Source: Stichopus chloronotus
Lineage: Eukaryota > Echinodermata > Holothuroidea > Aspidochirotida > Stichopodidae
Assembly (NCBI GenBank): GCA_021234535.1
Contig: CM037836.1
Coordinates: 20,512,769 to 20,576,768, forward strand
Reading direction: 5' to 3'
DNA length: 64,000 bases
Of the stretch, positions 12,700 to 25,400 are shown piece by piece (within the stretch, counting starts at the first letter, position 1; every line of letters starts with the position of its first letter). The notes under the pieces were generated by a model. That model worked only from the letters and a program-made list of their open reading frames with translations. It did not search any database and had not been told where the DNA came from. Both the position numbers and the translations under genes were made by a program.

Positions 12700-14200
12700 T
12701 CGATGTAGTGGCTATCTCAAGCTTTAAGTCTCAGCTAATGAATTCATGATAACGATCGTTAAACGATAATGGCAAATTCATTTTAGAAGGATACGTGTGG
12801 GTGGGGATATGAGTGGGGAAGGAGTCTGTCATGGTGGATCTATTTACTTTTCCTCACAGGTATCACTTGATGGATGAAGAGTGCGAGTGGAATTTGTCCC
12901 CAACCTGTTATTCTCCGAACACTGCATGAAACAAAAAAGTGGGCTTAAACCCGTTCTTCCCTCATGTCATGTATGTGAGACAGTCACTAAACTATATAGA
13001 TGAAGCTATTGCAGATAAGCCTATGAAGTAACGTGGTAACATTTGCAAGAATGTATTTAAGTTATACATGTATCAAAACATCTTATTAATTGAACCCGAC
13101 ATTCAATACCTATGTTTATCAGACATACAGGCAGAAACCTGAGTGGGAACCTTCCATTTCGGACACTGGGAAACGACGCAATATCCAGGTTACCAAAATT
13201 GAATTCCCATCCGACAGACAGATCACGGATTCCAAATTTAGGACTGTACGGCGCTCTTCTGTTTTTGAGACTTCGGCCAAAGTAAAATGAGCATCGATGG
13301 AAATTTGCGAAAAAAAAGAAGCCCTGTGTCATGTTTTTTTTTTTTTTTTTTCACGAATCTTCACCTGGATGTATATCTCTGTTGCTGTGGTAACGTTGAA
13401 TGACAGTGAAATCGTATAGCAATATGGCAAAGGCAAAAGAAACTGTGTCGATTTAACTCATCACTTGGGAAATTTAAGTTAGGCCTACCTCTCTTTTTCA
13501 TGATGTGTCTATACCCAAGCCTTAGTCCTACCACAGAAGGACAAGGCCACAAGACACCAACTTGAAGCAAACAGACGTGGTAATTCTCATTGTTGGATTT
13601 CTTTAAAAACGACTCCTGCATGAGCGTCTCATACGTGAAAATGCTAAAAATACTGAACAAAGTCAGCGGATAAATAAAATAATCAAAATGCAAAAAATGT
13701 TTCGTTAAAAACATAAATATGTAATGAACTACGACAACACCTAACTGAAAATTAAAAAGTTCATAAACTTTAACAGTAGTTATGTTTTACGAGAATGTCT
13801 TCATAGTTAAGAAAAGTGAAAAAGAATAAAAGGTCAGTTCTTCAGTCCACCCCACCCCCTCCCCGCCACTACATTCATCTCCCTCTACCTCTTCGATATT
13901 TCACGACGCAGATACAACAATATTCCTGTTGCTTTCATCCAGGCTTCATGTTGGTTAGGAAATACATAAAACTGCATGATACTTATTACATGACAATGAA
14001 ACAGTGCAAAAGAGCGTAGGCCCATCACTAGATCTACACTGCATGCAGTGGAGAAAATAACTCAACACCTTGATCTTCAGTGTCTTAAATGATAACTGGA
14101 AGTCGTGAGCAAAAATGAATACTTCAAGTTTTCTGTCTCAGTTCGAAGGCCTTTTCCTTCCAAATTTATACACACATTTTGGGTGAAATTTGAATAAAAT
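12700..14200. other. Intergenic, AT-rich
   Basis: Apart from the unassigned exon candidate at 13121-13290, I see nothing beyond poly-T tracts and a pyrimidine-rich stretch near 13850. Confidence 0.4.
13121..13290 (+). other. Possible coding exon, unidentified
   Basis: After an acceptor-like tttatcag, an open frame with balanced hydrophilic composition (TYRQKPEWEPSISDTGKRR ... FRTVRRSSVFETSAK) runs to a GTAAAA near 13284. The stretch is more GC-rich than both sides. I do not recognise the protein. The opposite strand is also open here, so coding status is uncertain. Confidence 0.2.
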
Positions 14201-14220
14201 GTGGATTAGGTTCTCGTTGT

Positions 14221-14940
14221 TCAGTCAGATTCTATTGGTAATACACAAAGGATGGATAACTTAGGTTCAGTTACTTTTACTCTACATTTCACGAATATAT
14301 GTATACAGTATGTGCAGATATGCAAATATATACAAATGTACAATATGCTAATATACAATATGTACAAAGTATATGATGCTGAAGTGTCCCGAAAATATGC
14401 TGAAATATATGAGGGATATATAAGAGGTACTATGCACCTATTTGAAGGAAAAATGATGTTTTGAATCTTTTGTATAAAGGATTTGTCCACTGTCCATCTT
14501 TCCTCAAATTTAGTCAGAGCAAGACGGAGAAAGTCTGCTTTAACTCTTGTTTTGATTTCCTTCACAATATTCGAGATGAGGACTTGTATATTTTGTACGT
14601 CTTTTTCGAAGATATGAAGGCATCTTGATTTCCAAACGACGAACTTTGTGATACAGAAAATAAACCAAATTCTGGGAGACACTAACATTGGTGTGTATAT
14701 ACTAGGGAACCCAAATAAAAACAGGTTAATGTGAAAAGAGCTAGCGTTTTCACCAGCCAAACTATGAAAAACTTGTTTGGTCCAGTTTAGAACGGATTTT
14801 ACTTTTGGGCATTCCCAGAAAATGTGGTTGGTTGTCTCTATTTGATTATATTGCTGCCATGGGCAGATACCATCACCCATACCCCAGTCACTGATCCTTT
14901 TCCCAGTTTAAAGATCGTTATGTGATAAACGATATTGAAA
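14221..14940 (-). mobile_element. LINE (non-LTR retrotransposon) 3' fragment: end of reverse-transcriptase ORF
   Basis: A 219-codon frame (14880-14221) plus upstream in-frame sequence reading FQYRLSHNDL, a stop, then KRISDWG, continues to CPWQQYNQIETTNHIFWECP. The C..C...E(T)xxHxFWxCP pattern is the zinc-binding C-terminal motif of L1/Tx1-like LINE ORF2. The rest is rich in Lys, Trp and Phe as in such tails. The element is 5'-truncated and carries an in-frame stop, so it is inactive. The clade is inferred from the motif alone. Confidence 0.7.
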
Positions 14941-15260
14941 ATCGATTAGTTTGTTGTCAAAAAATTAGGTGTTGAACATTAGGTTATACCATGGAACGGT
15001 GGGTTGCCTCTTCTTATAGCAGTAACATTGACTTCTTTGGGTTCAAGGAGTTTAACAGTACATTTGGTACTAACCGATGAATGAGTAAGATTATTGTCTA
15101 AGTTATTAAACTTCTTAATGACGGTACTAGCGTAATGTAATGTACGTGAACAGCTATCAGAATTGGGCCTTAAGTTCGACCAGATCCGAGGAGCTACTGC
15201 GCGAAATTGCTCGGCAAGGAAAAAAACGGACAGTGATGGGATGAATTGACACATCATTCG
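14941..15260 (-). mobile_element. Possible upstream part of the same LINE
   Basis: An open minus-strand frame (15257-14979) contains FRAVAPRIWSNLRP and a terminal NPPFHG. These resemble the region between the polymerase and zinc motif of LINE ORF2, but in a shifted frame. The similarity is weak. Confidence 0.25.
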
Positions 15261-15307
15261 TTAACCGAGTCGGTCTATAACTAGCAAAGCATCGACTTTA
15301 TATAACT

Positions 15308-15353
15308 GTTCGTGTTCATGTTATGGTGCCGTTCCTGTTCATGTTATGAATTG
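15308..15353. repeat. 23-bp direct duplication
   Basis: Two imperfect copies of gttcNtgttcatgttatg at 15308 and 15331. Confidence 0.8.
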
Positions 15354-15359
15354 AAGGGT

Positions 15360-18300
15360 AAACTCTTCCCTTACATAGATTTGTTCCTGATAATGATTGA
15401 CACACGAGTCGAACGCTGAACAAATTCACTTCGGTTAAATTTAATACCCAAATATATACGTAATGCTTGCCATAATTCATAACGGCACGATCAGATCGAT
15501 CGATTTCGGTAAAATTCATTTTTTTTTTTTGGTACCAATTTTGTTGAGAATTTCGGCAAACGACAATCAGCTCAAAACAATGTGACTTCTTCATTTGAAT
15601 TACCTGTTCGCAAAATTATGTTGTTGTTACAAAATATAGTTACACACTGCTGTGTCCCTGTAGCTGATAAACTGCTTACTGCGGCTGAATCGTGTTTTAC
15701 CGTTTTTTTTTTTTGGTTTTTTTTTTCAAGATTGTCCTCAGTCGCCCCCCCCCCCCCTCTCACCTCAAACTAATTTGCAACGCCCAGAGGCATTCGGGAA
15801 GGCCTATATACAAGCCAAATACAGGACGTTTTGATCAGGTAAAAAGAACAGTCGAAACGATCCCCCAAACTCCCATCAGAAAATTAAGATGAATCAATAA
15901 ATATCTTACGAGAGAATTTTCCCCATATAAACAACACACACCTGGTATAGAAAAAAAAAGTGTAATTTGGAACGCATTTTACAAAAATGTTCAGAGATGG
16001 GCCTCATGCATTATTCATAATGATGGCCTGATCACATCAAAGTTGCACAATGGTTTTGTTCGCTTAAGTCGCTGTGCATTAACTCACAGGCTTTGTCGGC
16101 CTATCAAGAAAATGGCGATTTCAAACGATCTGTATTATATTCCCGAAGACTTGGGGCAGATCGGGATTTGTTGACATGTTGTTTGGTATCATTATGGGGA
16201 CTTTTATGAGAATATTTTAAAACATCTTCTCATCTATTCATTTGCTTGCAAATGCGTCATTGTCTCTTTGTGACATAAAAAAGAGATGGGCCTCAGCTGT
16301 AAAATAAGACAAGAGAAGAGACGATATCAGTTTTAAGTGTTTTTATTTACTTAAAATATTTATTTTCTTGAAAAATATGCCCACGAAAGCACTCCTAAAA
16401 ATCCACGTCGTCTAGTTGTGTTCAACGCAGACATAACCAACAATGACATGTGTTACTCACTGAAGGTCGAACTAGAAGGTCAGTCTCTGTTAATGGAATG
16501 ATCTCAACAGGAATTCAAGTCAAAATCTGCCGGAGATTTGAAAGCAAATTTGTAAAACGTCCGCAAACTTAAAAAAAAGAAAGAAAAAGAACGAAATATA
16601 ACAAAGAAAAAACAAAGAATCGATGTGAAAAGAGAACAAATAAAGAAATACATCTAAGTGGTAAATTAAAACATTAAAGTGGTAAATTATGAGATAGAAA
16701 ACACTGAAACCTTTGCTTGTTGTTTGTTGGTTTTACCCAAACCCTACAAAGCAACTTCACACTTTCCCAGATTTTTCTTTTTGTGTGTGTGGGTAAGTGT
16801 TTGAGTAGAAAATGACATGTTGATGCTCACATAATATAATTTTGTATCTTTTGCTTAAATAGAGCTGACAAAACAAAAAAGTCTGATAATACTTCGTAAG
16901 AACTAAAAAGTACGCTACCAGGGGAGATTTTTTTCCCTTTCATAAAGCTCAAAACATAAGCCGGTTTTTGACGCACATTCGCACGCGATGCAGAAGACAT
17001 TATCAGCAACACTTCTGGAAGAAATACGTCAAAGTAAAGGCGACTTCTGAGCGTTGCCATCGTGTTCGCACTTTTCGAGAGTTACAAAACCATGGCGCAA
17101 TAAAAGAAAAAAAAATTCATTTTAATCAAATAATTGAGTGACATAATTCACTGGTTCCTAAGAATTTCAAAAATTTCAGAGTATCCCCAATTTTTTTTTT
17201 TTGGGGGGGTTTCATATGATTCGTATCGACTTGTACGTTCGCGAGTCTACAAAACACGTGTAATTACTACGAACATAAGCCTCTACGAAATGCTCTGAAA
17301 TGAACCAAACTATGTCAAGAAATTGAGTTTTGAATGATGACAATATGGCTCCTGCAAGTAACACGACAGATACTTTAGAGGAACACCCCTTTGAAAATAT
17401 TCCTTCCACCCATGCTCAGGGATCCCAAGACTAAAACTACTTGCCATAGTCTACCACTTTAAATTAGTTTTAGCAGTGGCCTTCTGCTAGACAGAGTTCT
17501 TCTACCACCTTAAATGACTCAGGATGTTAAAAAACAATTGGAAACATTAAAAAATTTTATTCCAATCCCTGCCATCACTGTTTATATGTATTTGCAATGA
17601 ATTACGGATGAAAACACGGAATCCCTGCAACTCACTGTTTTGCCAAATAAAGTAACTAACGTATTGGCTGCGGAGCATTGCAGTTGACATCGACTGAGTC
17701 TCCGACAGAATGTCCTGTGAATGGAATTTCTCAACTTGGGATCCCAGCATGCCACTGTGCAGTATACTCTGAAATCTGTGGGGGCTATTTTCCATCCACA
17801 TATTTTACAACAATATATTCTCTTATTGACAAAAATTCTCTTATTCTCTCATATAAGCCTTTCCAGAATAATTTTTTCAACATTATATTCATTTCTATCT
17901 GAACTTAGGATAGCTTTGACGGAAAAGTAATACGCCTCTAACACATTCTCTTTGAAATACCATGACTTTGTGATGAAATGTACTTTAAAATGTATTTTAC
18001 TATATATATATATGTTTCAATGAGAACACCTGACACTCTGCACAACTGTGTGACATGAAGTTGCCATTCTTCACAAGTAAACTACGTAACTTTTCATGGT
18101 TACATATCTTGCGTTATTACATCTTGTGCACAGATTTTGCTTCGTTGCACTGAAGCTTGTGACACCTGATCCTTATTTGGTCTTGTATTTCATAGGAAAT
18201 AACTAAAATAATGTGTACAGCTGATATGTGTGAAATTCTGATAACTTATTCCTCCAATCCCAACAAAATGGAATTTGTTTATGATGTTCATCAGAGACAG

Positions 18301-19370
18301 TGGTTAACCTAGAGCTTATTTCTAGATAGCAGGGGGAGGGGGGATTAGGGTCAATGGGTCATAAAATACAGGAGCCCAGAGTAGAATATCATCTGAAGGG
18401 GTGATGGGTGGAAAAGCAAGGTGACGACTATCTTTCATGAGTAGGAAAAGAAAGGTTGGTAAATTACATTACAGTTTTGAAAATAATTCTCTTCATCTGA
18501 ATAGCATGCAGAAGATAAACAGTTATAGGCTAGAAGTGTAATTGTACTTCCATGGTGGAGAAATGAAGGCTACCTGTGTACATGATTTTATTTTTGACCG
18601 ATGCATTTTTCTGATTTCTGGCACGACTTAATTTTCGGCTTCCAACGTGTCTGATCCCACAGAGTACTTTTTTTTCCAACTTGATATCGTAAGTCTAAAC
18701 TGGCGGCAGTTTTGTGTTGTTGTGTCTTCTTCATTTTTGGAGTCTTTACTTATCACATGAAGCGACTGTTTCATGCGTGTTCCATTGGAGTTTTAATTTA
18801 AGTTTGATGACACAAAGGAATTAATCAGTACAAAGAGTTTAATAGTCAGCATCTGAGGAATCAAAAAAATATATAGCAACAACAATAAAAAGTTCCTACC
18901 ACACAGAGAGGTGTTCAGAATTCTACATTTGCATTGATATTGCTACTAGCAAAAAAATGTGACCATTTGTTATATCTTGTGCAAATCTGTTTATGAAATG
19001 GTGGTGTGAGCTGCTAATGTGAGTTGAGTGACTGCTGAAGGGGTCACTTCTCTCCTTTTCAAAATATAGTGTGATATAAATCTATTCGTGCACATTTTTT
19101 CATGGTGTCCCAGATAAAATAGTTTGTCTTCCATATAATCTAATTTACTTATATATATGTGTACCTTTAGTGTAAAAAATAATTGCCTACCTTTGTTTTG
19201 AACAGTGCTTATTGGTTATAAAGGAAAATTGTTTTAAGTTTCATAGAACTGACTAAACTTCTTTCCTGACTCTCAATACAGTGATAAAAATATTTCTTCA
19301 TTGATGAATGAATAATGTACAAGTTCAAACTTCTCCGCCAATTACACATTGCCATGGTAACTGCCGGTTC
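15360..19370. other. Non-coding; distal part probably OSTF1 3' UTR and downstream flank
   Basis: No supported exon. The run of C at 15745-15757, the TA repeat at 18001-18013 and two minus-strand AATAAA motifs are the only signals noted. The part between about 18.58 and 19.38 kb is the likely OSTF1 3' UTR. Confidence 0.4.
18587..18592 (-). terminator. Candidate OSTF1 polyadenylation signal
   Basis: AATAAA on the minus strand, about 790 bp past the OSTF1 stop codon. A second AATAAA lies at 17556-17561. Assignment rests on position only. Confidence 0.25.
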
Positions 19371-19378
19371 CACGCCCT

Positions 19379-19425
19379 CTAGCCTTCATCCTCATCTTCG
19401 TCAAGGTAGTCATTGTCATCTATTC
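19379..19425 (-). CDS. OSTF1: OSTF1 coding exon 9 (acidic tail, stop)
   Basis: Acceptor cttttcag, two bases completing Arg201, then [14 protein letters not shown] and TAG. The acidic tail resembles the vertebrate end (DYLDDEDSD). The 3' UTR extends to lower coordinates. AATAAA candidates on this strand lie at 18587-18592 and 17556-17561; which one is used cannot be told from sequence. Confidence 0.92.
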
Positions 19426-22400
19426 CTGAAAAGTTGAAAAGAAGTTTACAACATATTGAGTCTTTGGTCAAAAATAGTCCCCCCAAAAAAATGATCCAAA
19501 AATAGACTTAGTTGTAAATTACTTAAAGAAGGATGGGTAATTGTAAGAATGACCTTACATATATGAAAAGAATAGGTCGGACAACGTTCAAACCATTTCT
19601 CATAAAATGCAAAGAATACAAACTATCATGTCAACAACTGCCAATCTGTCCAGAGTCTTTGTGTATTGATCATTCGAAATGGTCAAAATTTTTTATATAG
19701 GTCGACCAAGCCTATCAAGCAGAAGTTGCACAGCAGTGGCGAGGGCGAGCAAAGCATGGTGAAACTTTTACGTTGTTTATGCTGTTGGTTATGAGCAGTG
19801 CACGGCTGTCTCAAACAATATTTATTTCATGGTTCATACCTGTACAAATTGGCAGAATTCCATGACTTTCAAAGACCTACAAAAGCATTCCAAGGCCTTT
19901 AAAAGCCATTATATAATACATACCATAATGATGTACGTATGTAATACACACCACACTGATCACTCTACAGGCACAGCATTTCAGTAGGTGAACTACTGCA
20001 ACAGTGCACCTTTATCAGAACAAACACATGAATGAAAATACTGCTAATTAGATACTTTTTGATGATCTGATAATCTTTAAGGGCAAAAGACATGCTTCTC
20101 AAAATTCCCTAACTTTTCCATGACTTTTGGGAAGTAAAGGTCTTTCTTGTCAAATTCCAGGCCTGAAAAATCATATTTAAGATTTCCCTAATTTTTCAGG
20201 AATTCCAGGACCTGTACAAACCCTGTAAGAGTAAACTGAAAATGAATTATTTACAAGTGTTACATTTTTTGGGCAGCAAGTGGGTGTTGTACAATTTACA
20301 TGATAATGCGTTGTATGATCGATATTGACTATTCCTCATTTTATTTTGTTTATTGTTTTATATACATACATTGATATAGTAAGAATGGAATATTCACATA
20401 TACACAAACATGACTGTCCATATATAAGGCGAAAGGAAGTATACAAAAACCCAAAGATGCTTGACAACTTACATTCCCTGTAAAGAGAAAAGACAAAAGA
20501 CAACCCACCCCAACTGAAACATTTGTGATATAGTTTTGGGATTTCAGACTATTATCTGAAACTTCCTGCATAGTTGCACTCTCACTCCCAAAATGATCCA
20601 AAAACATTCGAGTAAGATTATCAAAACTCAACAGCATCACTTTCTACAACAGTTTTTACTGTCTGACTGATGAGACAGGTAAAAATTAAAAGAAAATTTG
20701 TAATACAAAAACCAATGTAGTGCTAAGAGCGTGGCTTCAGAACCCTAAGGTCACGCAGACATAAACTGAGCAGGTTATACAGACTAAATGATGATTAAAA
20801 CCAATTCAACTTGATTGTATTTCATCAAAAATTAACAAATTTTTCTTTTGATACCCAGGGTGGTCATCACATTAGACGTAAGAACTACATGATAGTGTCC
20901 ATGATAGCAGGTTCATCTTACTAATTGCATAAAGCATTCTGGAGAAAAAATTGATTCCAACTGTTCAAACCCCACCCTTCCATGAACTATTATACCTTCA
21001 GTCACGCCTACACCGTCACAGATAGCGATCGTAGGGGTGGGGATGGGGGATATATCCTTCTCATAAAGGGTGGAGGTGAATGTAATACATCATATCTTCC
21101 CGTAAATTGTTGCGCTACGAATATTTTTATGACTGTATCTAGCGATTACCATTCATGTACAACTCTACTGTATTATGGTGTACTTTTAGCCCACTGTTCT
21201 AAGGACATGTGCGATTAGCACGATTGTGTCTAATCTAATGTAAAGAAAAAGCTGCCATTTCAACATTTATTACAATCAGGATTGGACGTTCTTTAAGTGT
21301 CAACGTTTTGTCCTTGTTCATTCAAATTCCAATGAAAATGATCAGTTTTCACCTTGTTTTATCTCTGAAATAACTATGAAATACGATTGAACTTTTGCAC
21401 AAACAACGGGCAAATTCCTGGTAACTAAACTCTGTTATTCTCACAAACCTAACCCATAACACTAAACGTAACCCTAATACTCAGAGCTGATTGGCACAAA
21501 AAAAAGAGCCAATTAATTGTTTTATTCCCATAAATTTGTTTCGGCGAATAACCACAATTTTGTTATATTTAGTGCAAATTAACACTTGCTGAACAACCAA
21601 CAAAAAGAAAGGAATATGAAGTAAGAAGGGAATTTTGTCTAAAGAATACTTTATATACTCACTCGTAATCTTAGGCACTAACATGGCGGCGGTTGCTGGG
21701 TCTCTGGAAGATAAGTCCACCGGATATTTTCCATCTTTGTTTTTCAAATCTGTCCGTGCACCTGACCAAATGGCAAAGAAGAATATTGAAAAACAATTTC
21801 ATCTCAAATTGTTCAGCTTTAAACAAACTCTGGAATATGTAGCTCAATTGCATCACAATGGTTTATTAAAGCACTATTCATGTCTGGCTTGGTCTCTTCC
21901 TGATGTCATCTGATGCTTTAACTGCTAAATGCAAACAAATTTTGTTTGAATGTAAATTTATCAAAAAAAAAATGGCTTCTTGTTATTAAGCGAAAGTAAC
22001 AGGTTGGGGTACCTACAAGCGGACTGAGGATGTGCCCACGTGACCTCGGAGGTCCCTTAAATAATGATTAAAAGTAGCAAGAAACACATGAGGTCTCTTT
22101 CCATTATGCAAAGGTTTTAAACAGTCTTTGTCACTCTTTGAGCAGGGACGTTGCTGCTGAGGAGATACATTGCTTTGAACTAGGGTTTATGCCACCAAGG
22201 TCACACAGCAATCCGTCCTTTGTGTCATTCTCGTCATTTCTGTAGGGCTTATAAGGGATTAGAAAGTAATTACAATGTGACAGTTGTAGTCTGCTGCAGT
22301 CATAGTTAGACAACTGTTCACCACTGCACCAACATTGCCAGTCGTCAGGGAAATACATCATAATTCGTTCTTTCAACGCTTGATAACAGGTATAACAATA

Positions 22401-25400
22401 TAACACTTAGGTTGTACAGTATATCAAAACATGGAAAAGAATCCATGATAGGCTGTTTCAGGAAAGTTTTGCAAAAATTTTTTTCATAAAAAAATAGACT
22501 TCTGCCTCTTCCACTCATATGCATATAATCTCTTCTTATGAAAAGCCTAAATGTCTTCATTTTAAGTCAGACAGACAGTGGTTTCCAGTTTTGTATCACC
22601 TGCTGTGAAAACGAGGTCGACTTAAACCTATGTCTTAAAGCATTGTTCTGAGCGAGCTAATTGTTTTTAAGGATTATTAGGCTCGAATGATGTTGCTAGG
22701 TGAATGGCATCGAACTGGAATCGCCGAACAAAGGAATGAAATAGTCTTTGAGCCAACGACACAACTCGTCTTCACTCAATTTGGTGGGTCTGATGGTACT
22801 AGCAGTAATTAAATGTTTTCTAAAATATCCTTCTCAATAGCAACCCCATGTTTTTCAATACTGCAAATGAAGTGATTTCAGGCAGATTGCCATTATGGGT
22901 GGGTAGATTATTATAGGTGGGTAGATGGCAGTAAAGAAAGAAAGGTATCAACACCCACAAAAAATAAGCAAAGTTCCAAAAATTAAAGAGGCGAGGGAGG
23001 ACACTTCTGAATTTGAATTAGAAACTACCCATGATGATGTTACATTTTATTATATAAAAAAGATTGAATTGACATATTTACTGTTAAATTGGCAAAAGAT
23101 CAATTGTGTGTGGTTTTAATAATTAAACAACTGACTACAAGAAATTCTGTCGAATAATAACGAATTTGACAAAAAATTAGGAACTGTGAAGTCATTCTAA
23201 TAAAGTTAACTACTGCCGTCAAAAACTATCACTGAATTACGAACGATGTTGGCACAGCATAGACCCCTTGCACGTATGGCGTCACAGTGATGCAGTGAAG
23301 CATTCTCCTTGAGGCAGTTCAAGGAAAAGCATGGAGATTACAGGAATCCTGGTCCTGGGAAAATCCCTGGGAGTTATAAGCCATCGAACTTACCCTTGTG
23401 CCCGGACTTTAGTTCAGTGTATTCTAGAACTAGAGCCATACTGCGTATATGAATGTGCACGTTCACACGTGTAGCATCTGTCATTCGATCTACACCTGCC
23501 TATGTGTGGCAAAATGTACTGCTCGTTTGCTTGCCTCAAGCAGGGTGCCCTTGTCTGTCATCATATGACGTCAGCGCAAGAAGGATATAGGTTGCCAAAG
23601 GAAATAGCATCCAATAAAGATCCACAGGTTGCAGCTGAAGCATTTCATGAGGTTTGTAAAGTTAATGGTAATCAACATACATCAGAACAGCTGCTAAACA
23701 CCATGCCGAAATACTGAGACTGACAGATTCATAGATACTTTCAAAGAGGCTATCACAAAACTGAAACTTGATGGTGCTCCAATTCAAATGAAACCTTGAT
23801 CGAGTTTATGCTTTCATATACAACCACTCTGTGTGCCATTACAAAAGCGGCACTGGCAAAGTTATTATTTAGAAGAGGAATCCAAACTACAGTTTCCTTG
23901 TAGAAACCTTAAAGGGAAGTGGGGCATTCAGAATATACCAACATGGCATACAAAAAAAATAGGTTTAAACAGTGTTAAACCATTCACTCTCATCAATAAA
24001 CGTTTGCGAACGCTTCATCTCCTCAAAACATTATACACGTGATGAGTAATGGAAGATGCATCATTTGAATTTTGAAAAGTTTGGGTGAACAACTTATTGA
24101 GGAGCAACAAATAACTGACTTTCTAACTTATTTCTTGAAAAGAGGGATACTGTCCTTCCTATTTTGAAGAATCTATCATTTTATGTCCACAAACATTGGT
24201 TTTAAAAATATGGTTGTTTTCTGTCAAACAAATGCCATATTTCCCTTAAGTGGTGGCTTTGGTCTTTGAAGTTGTTTCAGCTTCTCCATCAGTTTCATTG
24301 AAAGGGCAAGCTTAAGGAGTAGAGTTTAGAGCCTCTACAGGCACATGGGTTCATGGTACTATTACTGAGGTTTTGAGTCTGTTGACATATATTGTTGTGA
24401 GTCTGTTGACATATATTGTTGAAGTTGAAAATCAAAGGAGGGGGCATCATATCAAAGCCAAAGTCTCACACTTTGTGGCCAGTACAGTTTTATAACATCT
24501 ACAGAAGGTCTGATGAAATTCTAGGGTCTAACTCTATTACTGACTGTGGCAAGCCTAACAAAAGTAAACACAGTGAAAATGTAACCAAAAGCACTCTTTT
24601 CAAGGAAATAAAATTACCTACTCAAACCTTTCCTGAGAGCAAAGTTTCATGGAGGTTCAACTCACCAGGTATTGAAGCATTTCTAAAAGTAATCAAAACA
24701 ACTAATCATGGTCATCATTACTGGTTGTAGGTTTGGCCCCTGAGAACAAGCGCCCACCACCAATTTTAAGATGGTCTTCAAGGAATTGCAAGTCACATGT
24801 TCTTTTAGAATCCAGCAATAGAGTTTCATTGGAAAAAAAAAATTGAAGAGAAATTTGGCTTTGTAAACTTGAATATACCTGTTCATAAACATTTGAATAG
24901 TAAAGTGCGGTAAGACTGAACGTAATACATATTAGGGGAAATGGAATTTCACTAATTTAATGAGGGAGGAGGGGAGAGTATTTGAGTTTGTATTGCTGTA
25001 TGTTTCTTTTGCTATTCTTATGTTAATGTATATACAAGCATGTTACTTCATTCATCTGATATGAAAGTCAAGCCTTCAAAGTGAAGCAGCATAGCAAGAA
25101 TACGCTTTCAGTTGCATGATTTGCAATTGCATTTACCTGAGTTATTTGTTTGCATGCATGCAACTTGTTCTCAGAGACCAACACTTTCATGATTTTCCTA
25201 ATTTTCTAAAAATCCCATTAATTTTGGCATGTTAGTCTTTGCCTCTTCCATGCGCTGGACCACCTCTATTCATCCCATCCTCTGCTGTATTATCTTACTT
25301 ACAACCCAGGAACAAAATGCCAAAACCAGTCACTTTACAACAGCCATGAGGGTCAGTCATTTTACTGTCAATGTCACTTTGAGCTTTCACTTAATTACAT

